Shown one piece after another: positions 20,806-30,525 of a stretch of DNA of 64,000 bases. Numbering within the stretch: position 1 is the first letter of the stretch; each line of letters opens with the position of its first letter. The position numbers were made by a program, and so were the translations under genes. This DNA comes from an uncultured Pelagibacteraceae bacterium (GTDB lineage: Bacteria; Pseudomonadota; Alphaproteobacteria; Pelagibacterales; AG-422-B15): positions 1 to 64,000 of the forward strand of contig CACGAG010000008.1 of NCBI GenBank assembly GCA_902571005.1. The letters are read 5' to 3'. Below the pieces are notes generated by a model. That model was not told the origin of the DNA. It worked only from the letters and a program-made list of their open reading frames with translations, and searched no databases.

Positions 20806-21429
20806 ATGATTGATAATAAAATTTTTGATCAATTGGTTCCAATGGTCGTTGAACAGACGGGAAGAGGGGAACGTGCTTTTGATATTTATTCAAGATTATT
20901 AAAGGAAAGAATAATATTTTTAGTCGGGCCAGTTAACGATCACATGGCCTCTTTAGTTTCAGCTCAACTTTTGTTTCTTGAATCCGAAAATCCCGAAAAA
21001 GAGATATCATTATATATAAATTCACCTGGAGGAGTTGTAAGTGATGGATTGGCAATTTACGACACAATGCAATTCATACAGTCTCCAGTCTCAACTCTTT
21101 GTTTTGGACAGGCTGCTTCAATGGGCTCATTCTTACTTGCAGCAGGTGAAAAAGGAAAAAGATATGCTTTGCCTAATAGCCGCATAATGGTGCACCAGCC
21201 ATCTGCCGGCTTTCAAGGTCAAGCAACTGATATAGAAATTCATGCGAAAGAGGTCTTGGCAATGAAAGCAAATTTAAACAAAATATACGCAAAACATACA
21301 GGCCAACCAGTTGAAGCAATCGAAGAGGCGCTTGAAAGAGATAACTTTATGTCACCGGAAGAGGCTCAAAAATTTGGCATAATTGATAGCATTCAGGAAA
21401 AAAGAGTTGAGCCAAAAACTGAGAAATAG
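20806..21429 (+). CDS. clpP: ATP-dependent Clp protease proteolytic subunit
   Basis: [62 protein letters not shown]. Confidence 0.98.
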   Translation: MIDNKIFDQLVPMVVEQTGRGERAFDIYSRLLKERIIFLVGPVNDHMASLVSAQLLFLESENPEKEISLYINSPGGVVSDGLAIYDTMQFIQSPVSTLCFGQAASMGSFLLAAGEKGKRYALPNSRIMVHQPSAGFQGQATDIEIHAKEVLAMKANLNKIYAKHTGQPVEAIEEALERDNFMSPEEAQKFGIIDSIQEKRVEPKTEK

Positions 21430-21550
21430 CCTCAAATAGTCAATTTAATCCACTGTTTATAAACACTTTTTTTTAAAATTAATTGTTTTTTTTCGACATA
21501 AATGTTTTTCTTAATAATTATTGATTCGCAGATTGTTAAAAAATTGAATT

Positions 21551-22819
21551 ATGAGTGAAAATAATAACGATAGTAAAAGCAAGAACACGCTCTATTGCTC
21601 TTTTTGTGGTAAGAGTCAGCATGAAGTAAAGAAGTTGATTGCAGGGCCAACTGTATTCATATGTGATGAGTGCGTTGAGTTATGTAACGATATTATTCAA
21701 GAAGAGAATAAGGAGACCAAGTCAAAATCATCAAGCAGAATTCCAACTCCTAAAGAAATCTGTGCAACTTTAGATGACTTCGTAATAGGACAAAAAGATG
21801 CCAAGTACAATTTGTCTGTAGCTGTGCATAATCATTATAAAAGAATTGAGCACTCCAGTTTCAAGTCAGATGTAGAGTTATCGAAATCAAACATTCTCTT
21901 AATTGGACCTACTGGCTGTGGTAAAACTTTATTGGCTCAAACTCTAGCACGTATCTTAGATGTACCATTTACAATGGCAGATGCCACAACTCTTACTGAG
22001 GCTGGATATGTTGGAGAAGATGTTGAGAATATCATTTTAAAATTATTACAGGCATCTGACTATAATGTTGAAAGAGCACAGAGAGGCATAGTTTATATTG
22101 ATGAAATTGACAAAGTTAGCAGAAAATCTGAAAACCCATCAATTACAAGAGATGTTTCAGGTGAGGGTGTACAACAAGCATTACTTAAAATAATGGAAGG
22201 AACAGTTGCTAGTGTACCGCCACAAGGTGGAAGAAAACATCCACAGCAAGAATTTTTACAAGTGGATACGACAAATATTTTATTTATATGTGGTGGGGCT
22301 TTTTCTGGGTTAGATAAAATAATTAACAAAAGATCAAAAGGGTCAGGCATTGGATTTCAAGCGAATGTGAAAAGTTATGAAGAGAAATCTGGAGGCAATA
22401 GTTTAAAACATTTGGAGCCTGAAGATTTATTGAGTTATGGGTTAATACCAGAGTTCGTTGGAAGACTCCCTATTGTCACAACTCTTACAGACTTAGATGA
22501 AGAGTCGCTAGTAAAAATTCTTCAAGAACCAAAAAATGCACTGGTGAAACAATATCAAACACTATTTAACATGGAAGATGTGAAGCTAATACTCTCAAAT
22601 GAAGCCCTTGGTGTCATTGCAAAAAAAGCAATTGAGAGAAAAACAGGCGCAAGAGGACTTAGGTCTATACTAGAGAGCATCTTGCTCGATACTATGTTTG
22701 AATTACCATCACTTGAAGGTGTTGAAGAGGTTGTGATTAACGCTGAAGTCGCAGAGGGCCGTGCTCGTCCGCTCTACACTTACGCAGACGGCAAAAAAGC
22801 TTCAGAAACAAGCGCTTAG
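21551..22819 (+). CDS. clpX: ATP-dependent Clp protease ATP-binding subunit ClpX
   Basis: N-terminal zinc domain [41 protein letters not shown]. Confidence 0.98.
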   Translation: MSENNNDSKSKNTLYCSFCGKSQHEVKKLIAGPTVFICDECVELCNDIIQEENKETKSKSSSRIPTPKEICATLDDFVIGQKDAKYNLSVAVHNHYKRIEHSSFKSDVELSKSNILLIGPTGCGKTLLAQTLARILDVPFTMADATTLTEAGYVGEDVENIILKLLQASDYNVERAQRGIVYIDEIDKVSRKSENPSITRDVSGEGVQQALLKIMEGTVASVPPQGGRKHPQQEFLQVDTTNILFICGGAFSGLDKIINKRSKGSGIGFQANVKSYEEKSGGNSLKHLEPEDLLSYGLIPEFVGRLPIVTTLTDLDEESLVKILQEPKNALVKQYQTLFNMEDVKLILSNEALGVIAKKAIERKTGARGLRSILESILLDTMFELPSLEGVEEVVINAEVAEGRARPLYTYADGKKASETSA

Positions 22820-22836
22820 CCCGCAAATCTTTTATT

Positions 22837-22865
22837 CCTTGAAAATTAGGAATTTATACACATTT
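22837..22865 (+). promoter_or_regulatory. Candidate RpoH (sigma-32-like) promoter upstream of lon
   Basis: CCTTGAA (22837-22843), 14-nt spacer, ACACATTT (22858-22865), close to CCTTGAA-N14-CCCCATnT. Confidence 0.4.
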
Positions 22866-22944
22866 AAAGAGTAGTAGGAAAATAAATAACTTTACTAGTT
22901 TTAGTATTGATCATCTTATTGATAAAAGGATTATCGAGTCGAAT

Positions 22945-25353
22945 ATGGTTGAAAATAACATTCCAGTCTTGCCATTAAGAGACATAGTTGTGTTTCCTCA
23001 TATGGTGGTTCCATTGTTTGTAGGTAGAGACAAGTCAGTTAAGGCGCTAGAAAAAGTCATGGCTGGTGATAAACGCATCATGCTTATCACTCAAAAAAGT
23101 GCTTCAGTAGATGACCCAAAAAAAGATGACCTTTTTGACTTTGGAACAATTGCAAATGTATTGCAGTTATTAAAATTACCTGACGGTACAGTCAAAGTAC
23201 TTGTCGAGGGACTTCAAAGAGCTTCGATCAATATGTTTACTGATAATGAGGATTACCTAGTTTCCAACATTGATCTTGTTGATGAGAACAATGATAGCTC
23301 GGATAAAAAACTAAGAGCATTATCTAAATCAATAACAGATCTTTTTGATAAATATGTAAATTTAAATAAAAAAATTCCTCCCGAAGTACTTGGAACAATA
23401 AACGAAATTGATGATTTAGCTAAGTTGAGTGACACAATTGCATCACACCTATCAATTAAGTTGTCTGACAAACAAGAGATATTGGAAGCCATTGATCTTA
23501 CCGATAGATTTGAAAAGATAATGAATTTTATTCAAGCAGAACTCGATGTTATGCAAGTTGAAAAAAAGATTAGAGGTCGTGTAAAAAATCAAATGGAGAA
23601 AACTCAAAGGGAATATTATCTAAATGAGCAAATGAAAGCCATCCAAAAGGAGCTTGGAGAAGGCGATGATGGTAAAGACGATATTCAAGAGTATGAGGAA
23701 AAAATCGAGAATACTAAACTTTCAAAAGAAGCAAAAGAAAAATGCTACTCTGAAATTAAAAAGTTGAAATCTATGAGTCCAATGTCCGCTGAATCCAGCG
23801 TTATAAGAAATTATTTAGATTGGATATTAACAATACCATGGGGTAAAAAGACAAAAGTCAAAAAAGATATCAAATTTGCAGAGAGTGTTCTTAACGAAGA
23901 TCATTATGGTCTTGAAAAAGTTAAAGAGAGAATATTAGAATATTTGGCTGTTCAGCAAAGAATAAAGAAAATGAAAGGTCCAATTTTATGTTTAGTTGGA
24001 GCTCCAGGTGTGGGTAAAACTTCATTGGGTAAGTCGATTGCAAGAGCTACGGGAAGAAAATTTGTTAGAATGTCACTCGGAGGAGTTAGAGATGAAGCTG
24101 AGATTAGGGGGCACAGAAGAACTTATATAGGATCTTTGCCTGGAAAGGTTCTTCAGATGATGAAGAAAGCAGGATCATCTAATCCATTATTTCTATTAGA
24201 CGAAATTGATAAGTTAGGAGCTGATTACAGAGGAGATCCTTCGTCAGCTTTATTGGAAGTGCTTGATCCAGAGCAAAATAATTCATTTAACGATCACTAT
24301 CTAGAAGTTGATTATGACTTGTCCGATACAATGTTTATTACAACTGCTAATACATTAAGAATGCCTCCTGCACTTTTAGACAGAATGGAAATTATTAGAA
24401 TTGCAGGCTACACAGAAGATGAAAAAGTAGAAATTGTAAAACAACATTTAGCACCACAGATGTTAGAGAAGCATGGCTTAAAGAGTGGTGAGCTTATACT
24501 GGATGATAGTGCGATAACTGGATTAATAAGATATTATACTAGGGAAGCAGGTGTAAGGAGTTTAGAAAGAGAACTTGCTAACCTCGCTCGTAAAACAGTT
24601 AAAAAAATTGTTGCAGGTGACATTGGATCACTAACAATAAACGAAGATAACCTGCATGAGTTTGCAGGTGTTAGAAAATTTAAATTTGGCGAAATTGATA
24701 ATGACGACCAGGTTGGGATAGTTACAGGACTGGCTTGGACAGAAGTTGGTGGCGATATATTGCCAATAGAGTCGGTTATAATGCCTGGAAAAGGCCGCAT
24801 GACCATTACTGGAAAATTAGGTGATGTGATGAAAGAGTCTATTCAAGCCGCAAAATCCTATGTTCGCTCAAGATGTATTGAGTTTGGAATAAAACCAACT
24901 ATTTTCCCGATGCGTGATATTCATATTCATGTACCAGAAGGTGCAATTCCAAAAGATGGTCCATCCGCTGGCCTAGGTATGGTTACTTCCATAGTTTCAG
25001 TGTTGACAGGTATACCCGTTAGAAAAGATATTGCTATGACAGGTGAAGTGACACTTCGTGGAAAGGCACTTGGGATTGGTGGTTTAAAAGAAAAACTATT
25101 AGCTGCTCTCAGAGCTGGAACAAAAACTGTCATAATTCCAAAGGAAAATGAAAAAGACATGGCTGATATACCAGATAATGTAAAAGATGGACTGGAACTT
25201 ATATTCGTCGATAATGTTGATGAGGTCTTAAAAATAGCTTTGACAAAGCCTCTCCTGCCTATTGAGTGGGACGAAGAGGATTCACCTAAGTCTTCTAGCG
25301 ATATATCTGAAGATGATGCTGATCAAGATGTGGATAATCCTATAACACACTGA
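22945..25353 (+). CDS. lon: ATP-dependent protease La
   Basis: PVLPLRDIVVFPHMVVPLFVGR, GAPGVGKTSLGKSIA, PKDGPSAGLGM catalytic Ser region. Confidence 0.98.
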   Translation: MVENNIPVLPLRDIVVFPHMVVPLFVGRDKSVKALEKVMAGDKRIMLITQKSASVDDPKKDDLFDFGTIANVLQLLKLPDGTVKVLVEGLQRASINMFTDNEDYLVSNIDLVDENNDSSDKKLRALSKSITDLFDKYVNLNKKIPPEVLGTINEIDDLAKLSDTIASHLSIKLSDKQEILEAIDLTDRFEKIMNFIQAELDVMQVEKKIRGRVKNQMEKTQREYYLNEQMKAIQKELGEGDDGKDDIQEYEEKIENTKLSKEAKEKCYSEIKKLKSMSPMSAESSVIRNYLDWILTIPWGKKTKVKKDIKFAESVLNEDHYGLEKVKERILEYLAVQQRIKKMKGPILCLVGAPGVGKTSLGKSIARATGRKFVRMSLGGVRDEAEIRGHRRTYIGSLPGKVLQMMKKAGSSNPLFLLDEIDKLGADYRGDPSSALLEVLDPEQNNSFNDHYLEVDYDLSDTMFITTANTLRMPPALLDRMEIIRIAGYTEDEKVEIVKQHLAPQMLEKHGLKSGELILDDSAITGLIRYYTREAGVRSLERELANLARKTVKKIVAGDIGSLTINEDNLHEFAGVRKFKFGEIDNDDQVGIVTGLAWTEVGGDILPIESVIMPGKGRMTITGKLGDVMKESIQAAKSYVRSRCIEFGIKPTIFPMRDIHIHVPEGAIPKDGPSAGLGMVTSIVSVLTGIPVRKDIAMTGEVTLRGKALGIGGLKEKLLAALRAGTKTVIIPKENEKDMADIPDNVKDGLELIFVDNVDEVLKIALTKPLLPIEWDEEDSPKSSSDISEDDADQDVDNPITH

Positions 25354-25491
25354 TTTAATTATATTTTCTTAAATAAAAATACCTAAATTTTAATTTTTAG
25401 CAGTTTTCTTGGGCTTTTTCTTGACTATATATAGTAGTTCAGGTCTCATAGTTATATTACGAATCAAAAACTCCTAAAAAAGGGGGGGGTT

Positions 25492-25785
25492 ATGAACAAA
25501 CAAGACTTAATAGCAAAAGTAGCTGATGTTACAGGTATGCAAAAATCTGACTCAGAAAAGGCAGTAAATGCAGTTTTTGACCAAATTACTGATGTTCTTA
25601 AAGCAAGAGGAGAAGTAAGATTGGTGGGCTTTGGCACATTCAAAACATCAATTAGAAAAGCATCTCAAGGGCGAAATCCACGTACCAATGAGGTTATTCA
25701 AATCCCTGAGTCAACTAGACCTAAGTTTACTGCAGGTAAAGGTTTGAAAGAAGCTGTTAATAATGCTGGCGGCGGAGGAATGTAG
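25492..25785 (+). CDS. hupB: HU-family DNA-binding protein
   Basis: MNKQDLIAKVADVTGMQKSDSEKAVNAVFD, GFGTFKTSIRKASQGRNPRTNEVIQIP. Confidence 0.95.
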   Translation: MNKQDLIAKVADVTGMQKSDSEKAVNAVFDQITDVLKARGEVRLVGFGTFKTSIRKASQGRNPRTNEVIQIPESTRPKFTAGKGLKEAVNNAGGGGM

Positions 25786-25813
25786 TTCCTTAACTGCTGA
25801 CTAAATTATTTAA

Positions 25814-25854
25814 AATCCGATCACTCTTAAACAAAGTGTGGTCGGATTTTTTTT
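25814..25854 (+). terminator. Intrinsic terminator downstream of hupB
   Basis: AATCCGATCAC...GTGGTCGGATT (11-bp stem with one G-U pair) followed by a T tract. Confidence 0.9.
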
Positions 25855-25902
25855 ATAAATATCTGTGAATATTCACTAAAATAGATATATAACAGTCTTT
25901 CC

Positions 25903-25978
25903 GGGCGATTAGCTCAGCTGGAAGAGCGTCACGTTTACACCGTGAATGTCGGGAGTTCGAACCTCTCATCGCCCACCA
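25903..25978 (+). tRNA. tRNA-Val (anticodon TAC), CCA encoded
   Basis: gggcgat...atcgccc acceptor, anticodon loop tttacac, T-arm gggagttcgaacctctc, 3' acca. Confidence 0.94.
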
Positions 25979-26011
25979 TTTCCTCCCACGAGATGGAAAA
26001 AATTTAACTGT

Positions 26012-26089
26012 GGGGGTGTAGCTCAGTCTGGTTAGAGCGCCTGCCTGTCACGCAGGAGGTCGCGGGTTCGAGTCCCGTCACTCCCGCCA
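26012..26089 (+). tRNA. tRNA-Asp (anticodon GTC), CCA encoded
   Basis: gggggtg/cactccc acceptor (one G-U), cctgc ctgtcac gcagg anticodon arm, T-arm gcgggttcgagtcccgt, discriminator G then CCA. Confidence 0.94.
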
Positions 26090-26227
26090 CATGATTATTC
26101 TCAAGAAAATAAGATTTAACTTTTTGCTTTTGCAACAAGTTTTAAAGAAATTTATTGGATACAATAGTTTATAAGCTCATTAAAAATACCAAAATCTACT
26201 AATGACGGTTATAGTTGATAGATCCGA

Positions 26228-27745
26228 ATGATTTACTGCCACTACATAAAAAATACTCTATATGCCCTTATGATGTTTGGCATAATTTTGACTTCTCAAG
26301 TTCATGCAAGTGAATTTAAAGTTGGCTTTGCTAAGATGCCGATCAACCCTAATCTAATTGATGAATGGGAAGATATAAATAATGATGCTCAATTTGATGC
26401 AGATATTGATAAGTGGACTGATATAAATGGCAATGGTCGATTTGATGCAGTGTGGATGGCAGGTTTTCAAAATAAACGAGCTGCCCAAGGTATTAAAGAT
26501 GATTTGATGGCCGTAGCCGTTGTAATAGATGATGGCCAGACACGAATAGGTATCATAAGCGCTGATACAATAGGATTAATGCGAAAATTTGTACTCAGTG
26601 TCCGTGAGGATGTTCCTGCTGAGTGGGGTCTAGATTACATTATGGTGCATGCAACACATAACCATGAAGGCCCGGATACTCAAGGTCTTTGGGGTCCGAG
26701 TTTTTTAAAAAGCGGCGTCAACGATGCCTATATGAAGCGGCTTAAAAAAGATTTTATAAGCACATTAAAAATAGCTATTGATAACTTAGAGACTGCAGAA
26801 ATGAGTTTGGCTTTAATTCCGACAAATCCACTTACCCCTATTAAAGATAAACGAAAACCTATCGTTATAGATGATGATATAAGGGCAATTTTATTCAATC
26901 GCCCTGACGGCTCAATTATTGGTTCTTTAATCAATTTCGGAATTCATGTCGAGCTTGCATGGGATAAAAACTTAGACATAACCTCTGATGTTGCTGGCTA
27001 CTTAAGAAGAGGTATCAGTCATGGAATTTATTATGATGACAAGTTAATTAAACCTGGTCTTGGCGGAACCACATTATGGCTTACAGGAAATATAGGAGGC
27101 TTGATGACATCAGGGCCAACCGATCCAATTTATGATCCTGTATTGGAAAAAATGATTACTAAACCAAGTCATGCTAAAGCTCGCGCATATGGTTATAGCC
27201 TCGCAAACAGTGTTATAGATGCATTTCAAGCAGGCGATTTTAAGACTTCTCCTAAGCCATCACTAAGTATCCAATCACAAGAAATAGAAATAGGTATAGA
27301 AAACTTTATGCTCTCATTTGGCACTTTGCTTGGTATAATTGATGCTGATACTAAATTCAGTCTGAGGCCACCATTTATACGTTATCTAAGTGAGGTGGCA
27401 TTCATACAAATAGGAGATGCATCAATTACTGGAATTCCTGGAGAGCTTTATCCAGAGATTGCTATTGGCGGCATTGAAAACCCTAAAGGAGCTGATTATG
27501 TTATGACGCCGCAAGAAGTTCCAAATTTACGAAGTCAATTTCCAGACAAACTGAACTTGATGGTGAATTTAGCAAATGACTCAATCGGTTACATCATCCC
27601 AAAAAGTGAGTGGGATGATGACGCTCCTTGGATCTATGGAGAAAGTGAAGAAACATATGGCGAGGTAGTGTCCTTGGGCCCAGATACGGCAACAGTGATT
27701 CACGAAAATATTATTAAGTTGATAGAAGAATCAAAAAATCAATGA
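26228..27745 (+). CDS. Neutral/alkaline non-lysosomal ceramidase-like secreted protein
   Basis: Signal peptide; KVGFAKMPINP start, VHATHNHEGPDTQGLWGPS metal-site-like motif, GIPGELYPEIAIGG; Asp-rich EF-hand-like insert near the N-terminus. Confidence 0.8.
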   Translation: MIYCHYIKNTLYALMMFGIILTSQVHASEFKVGFAKMPINPNLIDEWEDINNDAQFDADIDKWTDINGNGRFDAVWMAGFQNKRAAQGIKDDLMAVAVVIDDGQTRIGIISADTIGLMRKFVLSVREDVPAEWGLDYIMVHATHNHEGPDTQGLWGPSFLKSGVNDAYMKRLKKDFISTLKIAIDNLETAEMSLALIPTNPLTPIKDKRKPIVIDDDIRAILFNRPDGSIIGSLINFGIHVELAWDKNLDITSDVAGYLRRGISHGIYYDDKLIKPGLGGTTLWLTGNIGGLMTSGPTDPIYDPVLEKMITKPSHAKARAYGYSLANSVIDAFQAGDFKTSPKPSLSIQSQEIEIGIENFMLSFGTLLGIIDADTKFSLRPPFIRYLSEVAFIQIGDASITGIPGELYPEIAIGGIENPKGADYVMTPQEVPNLRSQFPDKLNLMVNLANDSIGYIIPKSEWDDDAPWIYGESEETYGEVVSLGPDTATVIHENIIKLIEESKNQ

Positions 27746-27774
27746 TTTATTCTGGATACTCATTATAGGTAAAG

Positions 27775-28083
27775 TTATTCGTGCTCACCATCTTTGCCTC
27801 TAAAGAATCTTAAATCATAAATTTGGGGTTTTTTTTCAGCCGTGACAAATACAAACATCGTTATGAAAATTGCAGCAATTAATAGCGCATGAGCAATTGC
27901 AGTGAAACCAAACACAAAAATACTCTCAACGATATAAAGTGAAAATACACCGCTCCACATAAAAGCAAGAATTTGCATTATCATGTGACGAATTTTAAGA
28001 TTGGTTATATTTTTTAATGGATTTACATTTGAGTCCATTACAGGTGACCAAAAACCCTTAAATATCTCTATTATTTTCTTCAC
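27775..28083 (-). CDS. Small membrane protein, about two transmembrane helices, unknown function
   Basis: 102 aa with two hydrophobic segments (MIMQILAFMWSGVFSLYIV; FGFTAIAHALLIAAIFITMFVFV); 7 bp from the next gene in the same orientation. Confidence 0.65.
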   Translation of the reverse strand: MKKIIEIFKGFWSPVMDSNVNPLKNITNLKIRHMIMQILAFMWSGVFSLYIVESIFVFGFTAIAHALLIAAIFITMFVFVTAEKKPQIYDLRFFRGKDGEHE

Positions 28084-28090
28084 TTAGTTA

Positions 28091-28678
28091 TTATTGAAAT
28101 AAAGTAGCAGTATCTTTAACATCCTTTAAAAATTTTTTTCTAACCTTGTCAGCGACAAACGGTACAGCAAAATATCTTTTATAAAGTATGCTTTTAATAC
28201 CACATATGTGAAAAACACCTCTTTTCAAGCGTCTTATTGGCAAATTGAGAAAAAAAGTAGTTATTGCTAAACGAGGAGAGCCGTAAGTGCAAAATATTAT
28301 TGCTTTTTTATTGCCTAAATTACCTTGAGGGTAGCCATAGTTGCCTACCAGTTGTTTAAAAGTAAATGCCCATGGAGGAGCTAAAACTTTGTCTATCCAA
28401 CCTTCCAGAATTGCAGGCATTCTAAAATTCCAAATAGGAGCAATTAATACAATTGTATCACTTTGTTCAATCCTCCTTCGGTGATCTAGAACATCTGGTC
28501 CAGGATTGCCTCCAGCAAATACAGGATCAAATTTCTCTTTATATAAATCGACCATATCAACTGTATGACCAGCTTTTTTTGCACTTTCTATAAAGGTATC
28601 TCTTATGGCTGCATTAAATGAATTATCATCGTAATGGCCGTAAACAATAAAAAATTTTTTAAACTGTCTTTCTCTCAT
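28091..28678 (-). CDS. NAD(P)H oxidoreductase, flavodoxin-like fold (quinone reductase family)
   Basis: FIVYGHYDDNSFNAAIRDTFIESAKKAGHTVDMVDLYKEKFDPVF, IVLIAPIWNFRMPAILEGWIDKVL, GNLGNKKAIIFCTYG. Confidence 0.88.
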   Translation of the reverse strand: MRERQFKKFFIVYGHYDDNSFNAAIRDTFIESAKKAGHTVDMVDLYKEKFDPVFAGGNPGPDVLDHRRRIEQSDTIVLIAPIWNFRMPAILEGWIDKVLAPPWAFTFKQLVGNYGYPQGNLGNKKAIIFCTYGSPRLAITTFFLNLPIRRLKRGVFHICGIKSILYKRYFAVPFVADKVRKKFLKDVKDTATLFQ

Positions 28679-29270
28679 TTTGTATTTTCCTTACTTTCAT
28701 TATTGTCTGATTCTGTAGCATTTTATTGTAGAAATTTTGTATTTTTGGATAATTTTCAAGAAAATGATCCTCCTCCAACCAGAAAAGCAATGTGAATAAA
28801 TAAAAATCTGCAGCTGACAGTGAATTGCCAACAATATATTCACCTATTTTATTTTCTAGATAATTTAAATAAGTTTCCAAGATTGATTTAGATCTATTCA
28901 CTAAGTCTTCAGTATTTTCAGTAGAAACGTAATGATCAGGATGAAAATAAAGAAGGATTGCAGGATAAATTGACGATGACATAAATGCCATAATTTGATG
29001 GAAGTCGGTTATTCTATTTTTAGTATCAGGAATCAATTGGCTCTCTCTTTCAATAAAGTGATAAACAATCGCCATACTTTCTATTAAATATTCGCCATTT
29101 GGTGTCTCAACCATTGGCACTCTTCCAAGAGGATTAACATTAAGTATGGTTTTGTCACTTTTAAAATTATCTCCAATCTCAACAAACTCATATTCAATTG
29201 ATATTTCATGGCAAAGGAATTCAATTATATCAGAACCCCATTCTGATTTACCGAAGATTTTATATTTCAC
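28659..29270 (-). CDS. Glutathione S-transferase family protein
   Basis: NPLGRVPMVETPNGEYLIESMAIVYHFIERES N-terminal GST motif; SAADFYLFTLLFWLEE C-terminal domain. Confidence 0.85.
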   Translation of the reverse strand: MKYKIFGKSEWGSDIIEFLCHEISIEYEFVEIGDNFKSDKTILNVNPLGRVPMVETPNGEYLIESMAIVYHFIERESQLIPDTKNRITDFHQIMAFMSSSIYPAILLYFHPDHYVSTENTEDLVNRSKSILETYLNYLENKIGEYIVGNSLSAADFYLFTLLFWLEEDHFLENYPKIQNFYNKMLQNQTIMKVRKIQNERKTV

Positions 29271-30187
29271 TATGGATACCCAGCTTTGGCATACTCCACA
29301 TTAATTGAATAAATCTTTCCAGATTTCACGGCTTTAGCCTCTTCGGGTTCAGACACATCAGCAGTACATACAAATAATTTTTTGCCGTCTGATCCACCTA
29401 ACATACATGCATATGCTCTATTTGGAGTAGCAATTCTATCTGTTATTTTTCCACCTTCGGTATATCTAACTACCTCTGAGGTTGTTGGAGACGCTATCCA
29501 GATCCCCATCCTTTCATCTAAACAAATTCCATCAGGAACAGGGTAAGGTATACCTTTGCCTTCTTTTGGAGTAATTTTTAAAAAACGCATGGTTTTTGTG
29601 TAGTAATAAAATAGATTAGGCATCATATAAGCCCATATTCTCCGATTAGATAGATTACCATCTGTATCTATATCAAATGCAGTAAGTCTTCCTGCATAGG
29701 TTTCGCCAATAATTAGTATTTTACCATCAGGTGTAATTACTGTTCCATTTGGAAAGTCTAAATTTGAAGCAGCAATTGAGGGGTTTCCATTAGGATCTAC
29801 CTTTATAAGAATAGTTGGCTTTATATCTTTTCCGTGATGTATTGATCCAAAATTACCAACGAAAGCATTACCGTTTTTATCGACCACCATGTCATTGCAC
29901 CTAAAAGGTGTAAGTTTAGACATATCTGCATGCTCAGTAAGATTGCCATCTTTAAACTTTAGGAGCTTTCTATCGAGCATAGAGACAATAATGAGATCAC
30001 CATTTGGCAACCACCCCAGGCCAGATGGTTGATTAGGTACATCGACTATTTTTTCAACATTCCCCATCTCATCTGCGGTCATCACAGCATGATGGTAAAA
30101 ATCTGAAAACCAAAGTTTACCATCTTTCCATCTTGGACCTTCAGAAAAGTGAAGGTTATCTGCGATTAATTTGAAATTACTATTCAT
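29270..30187 (-). CDS. SMP-30/gluconolactonase/LRE family protein
   Basis: LHFSEGPRWKDGKLWFSDFYHHAV, CNDMVVDKNGNAFVGNFG, PDGICLDERMGIWIASP, KLFVCTADVSEPEEA. Confidence 0.9.
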   Translation of the reverse strand: MNSNFKLIADNLHFSEGPRWKDGKLWFSDFYHHAVMTADEMGNVEKIVDVPNQPSGLGWLPNGDLIIVSMLDRKLLKFKDGNLTEHADMSKLTPFRCNDMVVDKNGNAFVGNFGSIHHGKDIKPTILIKVDPNGNPSIAASNLDFPNGTVITPDGKILIIGETYAGRLTAFDIDTDGNLSNRRIWAYMMPNLFYYYTKTMRFLKITPKEGKGIPYPVPDGICLDERMGIWIASPTTSEVVRYTEGGKITDRIATPNRAYACMLGGSDGKKLFVCTADVSEPEEAKAVKSGKIYSINVEYAKAGYP

Positions 30188-30525
30188 ATTTCCTAATTTT
30201 ATTGATTATTCTAATTCAAAACTATTATATGGCTATTTACCAGCAAATTAAGTGTATACAGATACTCACAAAATTTTAGAGAGTTTAATTAATGTTAAAA
30301 GTCACTGATCAAAGGTCAAATAGTGTTGAAAAATTAGGAAATTTAGGATTTTTTTGCATATTTTCAAATATGTTAATTTAATTCCACTCTGATTTTTTGT
30401 AAATTTAGGTTCACTCCCTTAAAAATTAATCGCTAACGGTCGGAAACACAATTTTTCCCATATTTTCTATTGTTTTCGAATGATTTGAATATATATTTTC
30501 CGTGATACTAATACGATTCTAAAAT

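Noticed and set aside
26090-30187. Integrative element or genomic island with integrase next to tRNA-Val/tRNA-Asp
   Set aside because: No integrase, transposase or phage genes; only an 8-nt repeat supports insertion, so reported as a weak hypothesis rather than a mobile element.
30292-30381. 29-aa ORF MLKVTDQRSNSVEKLGNLGFFCIFSNMLI in the nuoA upstream region
   Set aside because: Short, no homology visible, and such ORFs are expected in AT-rich intergenic DNA; would need Ribo-seq or conservation.
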